64,000 bases of DNA from an uncultured bacterium (GTDB lineage Bacteria; Planctomycetota; JAJSAM01; JAJVHW01), in contig CALKVK010000038.1 of NCBI GenBank assembly GCA_937996235.1, positions 124,001-188,000 of the forward strand, written 5' to 3'. The notes below the pieces were generated by a model that saw nothing but the letters and a program-made list of their open reading frames with translations, did not search any database and was not told the DNA's origin. Of the stretch, positions 46,901-53,666 are shown one piece after another. Each line of letters starts with the position of its first letter. The first letter of the stretch is position 1. The translations under genes were made by a program, and so were the position numbers.

Positions 46901-48120
46901 CGGAACTGCTCGGGCGCCATGTACGCGAGCGTCCCGGAGAGCGTCGTGCGCAGGTCGGGGTCGTAGCCGCCGTCCACGCCCTTCGCGCCCTCCTCGACGT
47001 CGCGGTCCTCGTCGTCGAGGCGCTTCGCGAGGCCGAAGTCGATGACCTTGGGGTGCTCGAGGCCGTCGTCCCCGCGCACGAGCAGCGCGTTGTCGGCCTT
47101 GATGTCCTTGTGGACGATCTGCTCCACGTGGATGCGCTGCATGCCGAGCGCGAACTCGCGCAGGATGCGCACCGCGTCGCGCACGTCGGCGGAGAGCGGC
47201 CGCTCGCGGTCGCGGATCGCCTCGTACAGCGTGCGGCCCTCGAGGTACTCCATGACCATGAAGAGCTCGCGGTTCACGCGGGTCTCGTCGAGGTCGGTGA
47301 CCTCGACGACGCCCGGGTGCTTCACCCGCATCATGGTCTGGCCTTCCTTGAGGAAGCGCTCTCGGAACTGGCGGTCGCGCGAGATGGACGCCTTGATCAC
47401 CTTGATGGCGCGGTCGCCCTGCAGCAGGTTGTGGCGCGCGCGCCAGACCTCGCCCATGCCGCCCTTGCCGAGGCGGCGCACGAGCGTGTAGCGGCCGGCG
47501 AGGTTCTCGCCCTCCTCGAGCCGCATCAGGCCGCCCGTCGGGACGAGCCCCTCGCCGCGCTCGGTGTAGCCCGCGGCGGCCGGGTCGCGCGCCGTGCCGG
47601 TGCGTCCGCCCTGCTGCGGCCGCGTCGCCGAGGCGCCGGGGCGCTGCGTCCCGGCGACGGCGTCGGCGCGCGTCGAGCGGGCGACGTTGCTGTCGGCCGG
47701 ACGCGAGCCCTCGACGACGGTCTCGGTCTCGGTCGCGTCCTCACGGGCGGCGACGGCGCGGGCCGCCGCCGACCTCGCGTCCTCGGCGATCGTGCGCAGG
47801 TCCACGTCGGCGGTGGGGACCTCGGTGCGCAGCGTGGCGTCGAGCGTGTCGCGATCGTCGTCGCGGTCGTCGGAGCCGTGCGCGCGCTCGACGATCGTGC
47901 CGGCGACGCCGCCGTCCACCGTCGCGCGCTCGCGGTCCTCGGGCTCGATCTCGCCGGTCGGCGCCTCGGACTCCGGCGGCGGCTCGACGCCCGGCTCGGA
48001 GTCGACGCTCAGACCGTCGAACGTGTCGTCATCGTCGCCTGCGGGGCCGAGAGTCCGCTCGTCCCTGGCACGGCGGGGCGCGTCGTCGTCGGAATCGCCC
48101 GAACGATCGTCCCTCACCAC
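43990..48120 (-). CDS. Membrane serine/threonine kinase with Ig-like repeats and C-terminal FGE/SUMF domain
   Basis: 1376 residues. Order: acidic disordered N-terminus (1-195); Hanks-type kinase (about 211-500) with GKGGMGEVW, AIKVIK (K240), VHKDIKADN, VIDFGLA and a MAPEQF activation segment; one membrane helix (about 515-540); several beta-sandwich Ig-like modules with VEVKDLAGN, LKLTDRAGN and VRLVDAAGN signatures (about 560-1140); then a formylglycine-generating-enzyme-type domain (about 1145-1360) with PVVNVAWWDAYAFAAW, RLPTEAEW, GNVSEWV and GFRCA. The FGE part should lie outside the cytoplasm. GTG start. First gene of a six-gene coupled run. All kinase residues look active; whether the FGE fold is catalytic is uncertain. 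Confidence 0.9.
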   Translation of the reverse strand: MVRDDRSGDSDDDAPRRARDERTLGPAGDDDDTFDGLSVDSEPGVEPPPESEAPTGEIEPEDRERATVDGGVAGTIVERAHGSDDRDDDRDTLDATLRTEVPTADVDLRTIAEDARSAAARAVAAREDATETETVVEGSRPADSNVARSTRADAVAGTQRPGASATRPQQGGRTGTARDPAAAGYTERGEGLVPTGGLMRLEEGENLAGRYTLVRRLGKGGMGEVWRARHNLLQGDRAIKVIKASISRDRQFRERFLKEGQTMMRVKHPGVVEVTDLDETRVNRELFMVMEYLEGRTLYEAIRDRERPLSADVRDAVRILREFALGMQRIHVEQIVHKDIKADNALLVRGDDGLEHPKVIDFGLAKRLDDEDRDVEEGAKGVDGGYDPDLRTTLSGTLAYMAPEQFRGERSSFQSDIYAFGVMAYELFTNGEYPLPRGGLAHYVQIHAEGAVPTRLAEKLPQFDRELAALFDRCMAPRRADRPESFQEVADALQWWLDAPERRRRRNRTLALCGAAVLLIGIAVTGFLVNKTTASVGAIAVRSGGRELALVGGRTAYVNARTLAGLEFSAELKGDAEGPQLLVDGEVVPVTPEVVGGATLVAKADLIALADGDHVVELRASPGAQPTKLQLVVDRKAPQFRTLAVVGGDTGFVRDPSAVVRVEFDEPTIESVVARLRNGDQIRGQLADERNPDGAWVVFGTAKFPDENKLDVEVKDLAGNVANRDLVFVLDTVPPQAQVADLRDDTDRPLLNVRAGLGAKLRAHVSEPVTVALTAGSGAPATREVAAPGDVTFDLPPVGADGYAAKLKLTDRAGNAWERSFDVRVAEDVVALRALDGSASVAASGSGALRLKLQRTYSLAGVPEVAAVRVRDASGADVRDVPVALATTVAAADAFGGEVSISLGTLAEGTWLLSATGQAGARTEPLTLVVDRTSPRIEGVEVRDAAGRVVAPGAWSQSRELQVSVVASDQALQSITVGSFTPDAAPQPGRGTYRFRVTCDADGASSFSVRLVDAAGNEAAQQLDVLADATDPVLTLSSPVSGSEFNDKEPAYFRGTCSEKTYRLHVESAEGVTGGASVTDFTKTAFDAPVILRVGEHALTVFAQDPSGRRSPAITVAVVVRRLETVLPAEHAWHHGAISAVMRQVEPGELVIGLRTFTVPRVFVDRAEVTNAQYRTFLAAGSRGHGTWCHPDEPKGWEHTPPAATWGDAKWNGDDLPVVNVAWWDAYAFAAWSGRRLPTEAEWVKAAAKSPSEPDLLRWPTGNEWHDGLLVTAEAIASDAFHGPRAADAGADVSPVGCRNMGGNVSEWVVLERVPQGDATTAVRGGNWCFGAIAANVRDVPAKRYERGQRAATIGFRCAVDADAVRAQLDNQAELR

Positions 48121-48152
48121 GCGCGGTGCATCCCGTCCCGATGCATGTGCGC

Positions 48153-48181
48153 ATCCTCGCGCGGGAACGGAGTCTCGTCAA
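48153..48181 (-). promoter_or_regulatory. Candidate promoter of the kinase operon
   Basis: Minus-strand TTGACG and GAGGAT are separated by 17 bases, with 32 bases to the GTG. Next to it a palindrome TGCATC-(7)-GATGCA (48127-48145) could be an operator. The -10 part is a poor match. Confidence 0.25.
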
Positions 48182-48184
48182 CGT

Positions 48185-48220
48185 GCGGGGGCGCGCACGG
48201 CTCGCCGTGCGCGCCCCCGC
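48185..48220 (-). terminator. Very stable 16-bp hairpin after the sigma/anti-sigma pair
   Basis: Sixteen-base perfect arms (GCGGGGGCGCGCACGG and its complement) around CTCG, 28 bases past the FecR-gene stop. It is the longest perfect hairpin found in the window. No T-run follows. Confidence 0.6.
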
Positions 48221-48247
48221 GAGGCGCCGCGCCGCGCCGGCGGGCGG

Positions 48248-50065
48248 TCAGCGGCCCGCTCGGAACGTCTGCACGCGCGTGATGCCGAAGCCGCGCGCAC
48301 GCTGCTGCGGCGTCAGCATCTTCAGCAACTCCTGCTCGAAGCGGATGCGCGGTTCGGCGACCGCGATGCGCGCGCCCATGCGCCGCAGCAGGCTCGCCAC
48401 GCGCTCCGTGGAGGAGCCCGCGACCGGCGAGACGACACCCGTCGTCACACCGGAGTCGGCGACCGAGCGGTCGGACTCGCGCTGCTCGCCCGCCTCGCCC
48501 GCGCCCGCGCCCGGCAGGAACAGGTTCTTCGGGAAGAGCGTCTCCTCGACCTCGACCGGCGGCAGCGAGGCGACGACGTGGACCTGAGCCTTGAGCACGT
48601 CCTTGACGTACGTCTCGGCGAGGGAGCGCAGGTCCTTCTGCTGGTCGGGGTCGAGCTGGAAGCGGTCGGACCACACGTGGACGACGCGCTCGACCGTCCG
48701 CGAGTCCTCGGAGTCGGGCGCGGGCGCGAGCACGTCGACGTAGCGCGGCAGGCTCGCCGCGAGCCGCGCCGCCGCGTCGGCGCCGAGGTTGCGCTCGACG
48801 GAGCGCAGCAGGTCCATGAACGCGTGCTGCCGCTCGACGGCGAGCCGCGCGGGCACCGCGCGGTCGTCGACGGCCTGCTGGACGACCGCCATCGCCTGGC
48901 GCAGATCGGCCGCGACCGACTCGCGCGCCACCCGATTCGCCTCGGGCGCCAGCGCGTCGACGAACCCGCTCGCGATGCGCTGCATGAAGATCGGCTCGAG
49001 CAGCGCCTCCTGCAGCGTGATCGCGCCGCCCTTGCCGAGTTCCTCGGCGAGGCCGGCCGAGTTGTCGACGAACTTCGCGCTCGCGTCGGCGTAGCGCCCG
49101 TCGCGGCGCGAGACGCGCGCGTCCATCAGCACCCACGTGGCGCCGCCGAGCTCGTCCCACGCGACGCTCTTGCCGACGCCGCGGGCCTCGTTCTGCGCGT
49201 CGCTCAGGCGCTTCTGGAACCAGGCGAGCTGCTCGTCCTTGCCGTCGAGCCGCGCCGCGAGGCGCTCGAGCTCCCGCGTGCGCTCCGCGGCCTCGACGTT
49301 CGCGTTCTCGAGCTCGGTGCGGCTGATCAGGCAGGGCCGGTCGTGCTCGTCGATCTCGAACCGGTCGCCGCAGGCGAGCGCCGTGCGCTCCGCGCCCTTC
49401 ACGAACTCGACGTCGCCGGAGATCACGGTGACGGACACGGAGCCGTCGCCGCGCACCTCGACGCAGAAGGATGCGCCCACCGCCCGCACGGAGCCGCGCG
49501 GCGTGTTGATGACGATCTCCTCGCCCGGGGCGAGACGGATCGTCGCCATGCCCGAGTCGAGCGCCAGCGCGGCGCCGTCGGAGCCCGCCTCGAGGCGCAC
49601 GTACGACGCGACCTCCGCGGTGATCCGGCGTCCGCCGCTGCCGGCGACGGCCATCTCGCCCGACTCGAGCTGCGTCGGGATGCCCTCGGCGAGGGCGCGG
49701 GGCCCGCCGTCGCGGTACAGCCCGGCACCGAAGTAGCCGGCCGCGCCGACGATCAGCGACGCCGCGACCAGCCGCAGCGCCGCGACGCGGCCCGGGACCA
49801 GCAGGCGCGCCACGTGGCCCGCCGGGCGCACGTCGTCGAGCCCCGGGAGGCTCGCCGCGCGCAGTGCGAGTCGCGACGCCTCCCAGCTCACGAGCGCGGC
49901 GTGGCCGCGCGTGGCCAGCACGGCGCGGAAACGCTCCGCGTCGTCGCGCACGGCCGCGCACTCCTCGCACTCCGAGGCGTGCGTGTCGAAACGCGTCGCC
50001 TCCTCGGGCTGGAGGAGGCCGTCGATCAGCTCCTCGACCCGATCTGCGTACTCGTGGCAGGTCAT
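48248..50065 (-). CDS. FecR-type anti-sigma factor with zinc-finger (zf-HC2) N-terminus
   Basis: 605 residues. The anti-sigma zinc finger HASECEEC (H29, C33, C36) is followed by one membrane segment (about 95-115) and a FecR-like beta region (about 120-250: LDSGMATIRLAPGEEIVINTP, VRAVGASFCVEVRG). The remaining 350 residues are mostly helical with a coiled coil (about 265-310) and end in a conserved-looking MLTPQQRARGFGITRV. ATG overlaps the sigma-factor stop (ATGA). Expected role: to hold the sigma factor at the membrane until an outside signal arrives. The long C-terminal extension is unusual for FecR-domain proteins. Confidence 0.82.
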   Translation of the reverse strand: MTCHEYADRVEELIDGLLQPEEATRFDTHASECEECAAVRDDAERFRAVLATRGHAALVSWEASRLALRAASLPGLDDVRPAGHVARLLVPGRVAALRLVAASLIVGAAGYFGAGLYRDGGPRALAEGIPTQLESGEMAVAGSGGRRITAEVASYVRLEAGSDGAALALDSGMATIRLAPGEEIVINTPRGSVRAVGASFCVEVRGDGSVSVTVISGDVEFVKGAERTALACGDRFEIDEHDRPCLISRTELENANVEAAERTRELERLAARLDGKDEQLAWFQKRLSDAQNEARGVGKSVAWDELGGATWVLMDARVSRRDGRYADASAKFVDNSAGLAEELGKGGAITLQEALLEPIFMQRIASGFVDALAPEANRVARESVAADLRQAMAVVQQAVDDRAVPARLAVERQHAFMDLLRSVERNLGADAAARLAASLPRYVDVLAPAPDSEDSRTVERVVHVWSDRFQLDPDQQKDLRSLAETYVKDVLKAQVHVVASLPPVEVEETLFPKNLFLPGAGAGEAGEQRESDRSVADSGVTTGVVSPVAGSSTERVASLLRRMGARIAVAEPRIRFEQELLKMLTPQQRARGFGITRVQTFRAGR

Positions 50066-50724
50066 ACCCACCCCCCTCGGCGCAACCGGGTCCCCAGGCG
50101 GCGGCGCAGTACGCCACGGCCCCGGGCCAGGTGCGACTTCACCGTGTTCACGTTCAGTGACAGCACGGCGGCCACCTCCTCGACGGGCAACCCGCGGAGG
50201 TGGAACAGTTCCAGCGGCCTGCGGTACGGGTCCGGCAGCGCGGCGATGGCTTCGCCGAGCAGCGTGCCGAGCTCGTCCTGCTCGAGGCCGGATTCGGTGA
50301 CGTCGAGCGTGTCGGCGGGGCGCGCCCCGCGGCGGTCCGCGCGCTCCGGCGCGGCGGACCACGCGCGGTCGGCGAGGCGGCGGTGCCGGACCTCGCGGCG
50401 GACCTGGTCGATCGCCGCGTTCTCGGTCACGGCGGCGAGCCACGCGGAGACGTCGGCGTCGTCCGGGAGCGTCGCGAGGTGCCGGTACGCCTTCGCGAGC
50501 GCCTCCTGGAGCGCGTCCTCGGCGACCTCGGGGCTGCCCGAGCGCCGGAGCGCGATCACGAAGAGGCGGCGGTGGTGCAGCCGGACGAGCTCGGAGAAGG
50601 CCGCGATGTCGCCGCTGCGGAACGCGGCAGCGAGCCGCCGTTCCTCCACGGCGCGGTCCGACTTCTCCGAGGCGTTCACCTTCACGTCCCGGGGAACGCC
50701 GTCGCCGGGCGCTGGGTTGCGCAT
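50062..50724 (-). CDS. ECF-type RNA polymerase sigma factor
   Basis: 220 residues. Region 2 (about 24-92: FSELVRLHHRRLFVIALR, EDALQEALAKAYRHL) and region 4 (about 155-210: ALPDPYRRPLELFHLRGLPVEEVAAVL followed by NTVKSHLARGR) are typical of extracytoplasmic-function sigma factors. The linker between them is long and basic. The ATG is a choice; a GTG 18 bases upstream is in frame. It is coupled to the FecR-type anti-sigma gene and divergent from a Rieske gene. Confidence 0.93.
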   Translation of the reverse strand: MRNPAPGDGVPRDVKVNASEKSDRAVEERRLAAAFRSGDIAAFSELVRLHHRRLFVIALRRSGSPEVAEDALQEALAKAYRHLATLPDDADVSAWLAAVTENAAIDQVRREVRHRRLADRAWSAAPERADRRGARPADTLDVTESGLEQDELGTLLGEAIAALPDPYRRPLELFHLRGLPVEEVAAVLSLNVNTVKSHLARGRGVLRRRLGTRLRRGGWV

Positions 50725-50731
50725 GGGCGGG

Positions 50732-50737
50732 TATGCT
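50732..50737 (+). promoter_or_regulatory. -10-like box for the Rieske gene
   Basis: TATGCT, 46 bases before the start, in the divergent spacer with the sigma-factor gene. Confidence 0.3.
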
Positions 50738-50783
50738 CCCACGAATCCTCCCGCGCGGCCAGGCTCGAGATCACACTTCCTGC

Positions 50784-51131
50784 ATGCCCGTGCCCCCCGC
50801 CCGCGACCCGCGAGCCTGGCTCGACGCGGGTCCCTGCGCCGACCACGAGCCCGGCGCCGTGCGCCCCGTCCGCGACGGCGAGCTGCGCGTGGCGCTCTGC
50901 CGGGACGCCGCGGGAGCGTTCAGTGCGCTCGCCGACCGCTGCCCGCACGCCGGGGCCCCGCTGTCGGAGGGCGTGCTGCGCGAGGACCGCCTGGTGTGCC
51001 CGTGGCACGGGTTCGTGTTCCGGCCCGCGACGGGCGCGTGCGTGAACGTGCCCTCGTGCGCTCCGGTGCCGCGCCACGCCGTCGAGGTCGAGGGCGGGCG
51101 CGTGTTCGTGGCCCGCGCGCCGCTCGCCTGA
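50784..51131 (+). CDS. Rieske [2Fe-2S] ferredoxin-like protein
   Basis: 115 residues. CPHAGAPL and CPWHGFVF supply the two Cys and two His ligands of a Rieske cluster. The single-domain layout and GVLREDRLVCPWHG are those of NirD/ferredoxin-type small Rieske proteins, used as electron carriers for oxygenases or reductases. No signal peptide, so cytoplasmic. No oxygenase is next to it. The start is ATG without a strong ribosome site. Confidence 0.92.
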   Translation: MPVPPARDPRAWLDAGPCADHEPGAVRPVRDGELRVALCRDAAGAFSALADRCPHAGAPLSEGVLREDRLVCPWHGFVFRPATGACVNVPSCAPVPRHAVEVEGGRVFVARAPLA

Positions 51132-51159
51132 CGCGGAGCGCAGGCCGCGCGCCGCGCGC

Positions 51160-51555
51160 TCAGGCTGCGGGCGGGACCGGGGGCGGCTCGACGAACAGGT
51201 CGCGGGCGCCGATCTCCTCGCCGTCGATCTCGACCACGAACGAGTAGATGCCCGCGCGCGCGAGGGGCAGCCCGCGGAGCTGCACGGCGCCGCTGCCCTG
51301 CCCGGACTCGCCGATCTGCATCTCGACCGGACCCAGCGGATCGACCAGGTTCTGCTCGTCGGTGTCGCGGATGTAGATGCGCATCTCGTGCTTGCCCGGG
51401 TCGGCCCAGAGCTCGAACGCCAGGAAGCACTGCGGGTGCTGCGACGGGAAGCGCCGGACGAGGATGCGGTTGAAGATGCCGAGGATGCAGTCCTTCTCCC
51501 CGACCTTCGCGTGGGCGTCGCAGAGCAGCAGGTAGCCGAGGTGCGGCTTCGACAT
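51160..51555 (-). CDS. Hypothetical beta-sandwich protein (DUF6941-like)
   Basis: 131 residues. LGYLLLCDAHAKVGEKDCILGIFNRI and a chain of beta strands (CFLAFELWADPGKHEMRIYI in part) ending in AGIYSFVVEIDGEEIGARDLFV resemble a family of small phage- and planctomycete-type proteins of unknown function (DUF6941 in my memory; unverified). Soluble, probably one Ig-like fold. The 5' leader is GC-rich with TACCCT 46 bases upstream. Confidence 0.6.
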   Translation of the reverse strand: MSKPHLGYLLLCDAHAKVGEKDCILGIFNRILVRRFPSQHPQCFLAFELWADPGKHEMRIYIRDTDEQNLVDPLGPVEMQIGESGQGSGAVQLRGLPLARAGIYSFVVEIDGEEIGARDLFVEPPPVPPAA

Positions 51556-51633
51556 CGTCTGGATTCTCCGTGGGGGCGGCCGCCGGGCCGAGGGGCCGCC
51601 GAGGGTAGAGCCCCCGGGGCGGCCACCTGCGAT

Positions 51634-52341
51634 TCAACGCAGGGCGCAGCCGAACGCGCGCACCTCCGGCGTCTCGACCGGCTTGTCCGCCAGGAGCGCC
51701 GCCAGTGCCGGGCGGACGAGCTCGCGGGCCTCGCGCGGCCGCATCCGGCGGTCGTCGTCGAGCGGCCCCCGATAGCGCAGCGCGCGCGCGGTGTCGACGA
51801 CGAACGCGGTCGGCGTGACCCGGATGCCGAGGCGGCGCGCCGCGAGGCGCTCCGTGTCGAGGTAGACCGGCGCGCGCAGGCGCAGGGGCTCGACCGCGCG
51901 ACGCACGGCGTCGGGCGTCTCGTCGGCCCCGCTCGCGACGAGCACGAAGCGCGCCCGCCCCGCGAACTCGTCGGCGAGGCGCGCGAGCGTCGCGCCGTAG
52001 CGTGCCGAGACGGGGCAGCGCGACGACCAGAAGACGAGCACGACCGGGATCGCGGGGTCCCCCGCGAGCTCCGCCCAGGGCACCTCGACCGCGGCCTCCG
52101 CCGGTGCGGTGCCCGCAGGCGGCAGGGCGCGCAGCGTCAGGCTCGCCGGCAGCGCCTCGCCCACGGCCGGCGGCACCGGCGGGGTCGGCGCCGGCGGCGG
52201 GGTCGCGGCATCGGCCGACGCCGACGCCGCCTCCGCCGAGGCGGGCGGCGGATCGCCCGCGCGCACGCTCCCCGCGAGCGCGGCCGCGGCCGCGAAGAGC
52301 GCGGCGATCCACGGGAAGACGTGACGCCTCACGCCGGACAC
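51634..52341 (-). CDS. Secreted thioredoxin-like (redoxin/AhpC-TSA) protein
   Basis: 235 residues. Signal peptide (FPWIAALFAAAAALAGSVRA), a Pro/Ala-rich spacer to about 70, then a thioredoxin-fold domain with VVLVFWSSRCPVSARYGATL, VLVASGADET and LGIRVTPTAFVVD. Only the first cysteine of the C-x-x-C is present (RCPVS), as in peroxiredoxin-type redoxins; a second cysteine sits near the end (RAFGCALR). The GTG at 52341 follows GGTGGGGA; a GTG at 52332 is an alternative. It probably acts in the periplasm on thiols or peroxides. Confidence 0.82.
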   Translation of the reverse strand: MSGVRRHVFPWIAALFAAAAALAGSVRAGDPPPASAEAASASADAATPPPAPTPPVPPAVGEALPASLTLRALPPAGTAPAEAAVEVPWAELAGDPAIPVVLVFWSSRCPVSARYGATLARLADEFAGRARFVLVASGADETPDAVRRAVEPLRLRAPVYLDTERLAARRLGIRVTPTAFVVDTARALRYRGPLDDDRRMRPREARELVRPALAALLADKPVETPEVRAFGCALR

Positions 52342-52446
52342 GGTATCCCCACCCGGACGCCCGCGGCGCACGGATTGCGCCGCAGCGCACGCGCGCGGCA
52401 CGGCCTCGCCGAGGCGCGCGGACGCCCCCCGGAGCACGCGGCGGCC

Positions 52447-53613
52447 ATGTACGACCACGTCGTCGTCCACTACAGCGAGATCGGCACCAAGTCGGGCAAC
52501 CGCGCGATGTTCGAGCGCGCGCTCGCGCGCAACATCGCGGCCGCGGCGGGCCGCTTCGCGACGGTGGACGTGCGCCGCGAGACCGGACGCCTCGTCTTCG
52601 CGGTCCCGGACGCGGCGCGGGAGCGCGTCGACGAGCTCCTCGCCGCGGTCGCGCTGCTGCCGGGCGTCGCCTCGGCGGCGGGCGCCGTGCGCACGGCCCC
52701 GACGCTCGAGGCGATGGGCGCGACCGCCGTGCGCCTCGCGGCGCGCCGCACGGGCTCGTTCAAGATCGTCGCGAAGCGCTCCGAGAAGGCGCTGCCCTTC
52801 GACAGCCGCGACATCTGCCGCGAGGTGGGCGCGGCCGTGGCCGCCGCCACCGGGCGCCCGGTCGACGTCCACACGCCCGACGCCGTCTACACGGTCGAGG
52901 TGGACGTGCGCCGCGCGTACGTCCGCGACGCGCACGTCGCCGGTCCGGGCGGCCTCCCGGTCGGCGCCTCCGGCCGCGTCGTCGCGCTCCTCTCCGGCGG
53001 CATCGACTCCCCGGTCGCCGCGTACCTCGCGATGCTGCGCGGATGCCGCGTCACGGCGGTGCACGCCTGGAACCGCTCGTACTCGGGCGACGGGGTCCGC
53101 GAGAAGCTGCTGCGGCTCGCCGCGGCGCTCGCGCCGCACCACGGCCCGCTGCGCCTCGAGCTCGTCCCGTTCGAGGGCATCCAGCAGGAGATCGTCGCCG
53201 CGGCGCCGGCCGACGTGCGCATGCTGCTCTACCGCCGCGCGATGTTCCGCATCGCCGACGCCGTGCGGCGCGAGCGCCGCGCCGGTGCCACGGTCGTCGG
53301 CGACGCCGTGGGGCAGGTCGCGTCGCAGACGCTCGCGAACCTGGGCGCGGTCTACGCGGTGGCCGCGCCGCCCGTCCTCACGCCGCTCGCAGGCTCGAAC
53401 AAGCTCGACGTCGAGGCGGTCGCGCGGCGGATCGGGACGTACGACGTCTCCGTGCTGCCGGGCGCCGACTGCTGCGGCCTGCTCGTGGCGCGCCACCCGC
53501 GCACGGCGACGACCGCCGCCGAGCTCGCGCGCTTCGAGGAGGGGTACGACTCCGCCGCCCTGTTGAAGGCGGCGCTGGCCGAGCGCGAGACGCACACGAT
53601 CGCTCCGACGTGA
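52447..53613 (+). CDS. thiI: tRNA 4-thiouridine synthase ThiI (without rhodanese domain)
   Basis: 388 residues. Ferredoxin-like and THUMP domains (1-165), then the PP-loop domain with LLSGGIDSPVAAYLA, MFRIADAVRR, GDAVGQVASQTLANL and LPGADCCGLLVARHP. It uses sulfur to make s4U in tRNA and, with a rhodanese domain in some bacteria, in thiamine synthesis; the C-terminal rhodanese is absent here, as in many lineages, so a separate sulfur carrier would be needed. The ATG is weakly preceded by GGAG. It lies 53 bases before the aldehyde oxidoreductase gene. Confidence 0.93.
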   Translation: MYDHVVVHYSEIGTKSGNRAMFERALARNIAAAAGRFATVDVRRETGRLVFAVPDAARERVDELLAAVALLPGVASAAGAVRTAPTLEAMGATAVRLAARRTGSFKIVAKRSEKALPFDSRDICREVGAAVAAATGRPVDVHTPDAVYTVEVDVRRAYVRDAHVAGPGGLPVGASGRVVALLSGGIDSPVAAYLAMLRGCRVTAVHAWNRSYSGDGVREKLLRLAAALAPHHGPLRLELVPFEGIQQEIVAAAPADVRMLLYRRAMFRIADAVRRERRAGATVVGDAVGQVASQTLANLGAVYAVAAPPVLTPLAGSNKLDVEAVARRIGTYDVSVLPGADCCGLLVARHPRTATTAAELARFEEGYDSAALLKAALAERETHTIAPT

Positions 53614-53633
53614 TCGCAGGCACGCTGCGGGCG

Positions 53634-53639
53634 TAGACT
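53634..53639 (+). promoter_or_regulatory. -10-like box for the aldehyde oxidoreductase gene
   Basis: TAGACT, 27 bases before the start, with CACGGAGGA between. The same hexamer precedes mcsA and the DUF4177-like gene. Confidence 0.4.
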
Positions 53640-53666
53640 CCGCACGGCGAGGTCACGGAGGACGCG

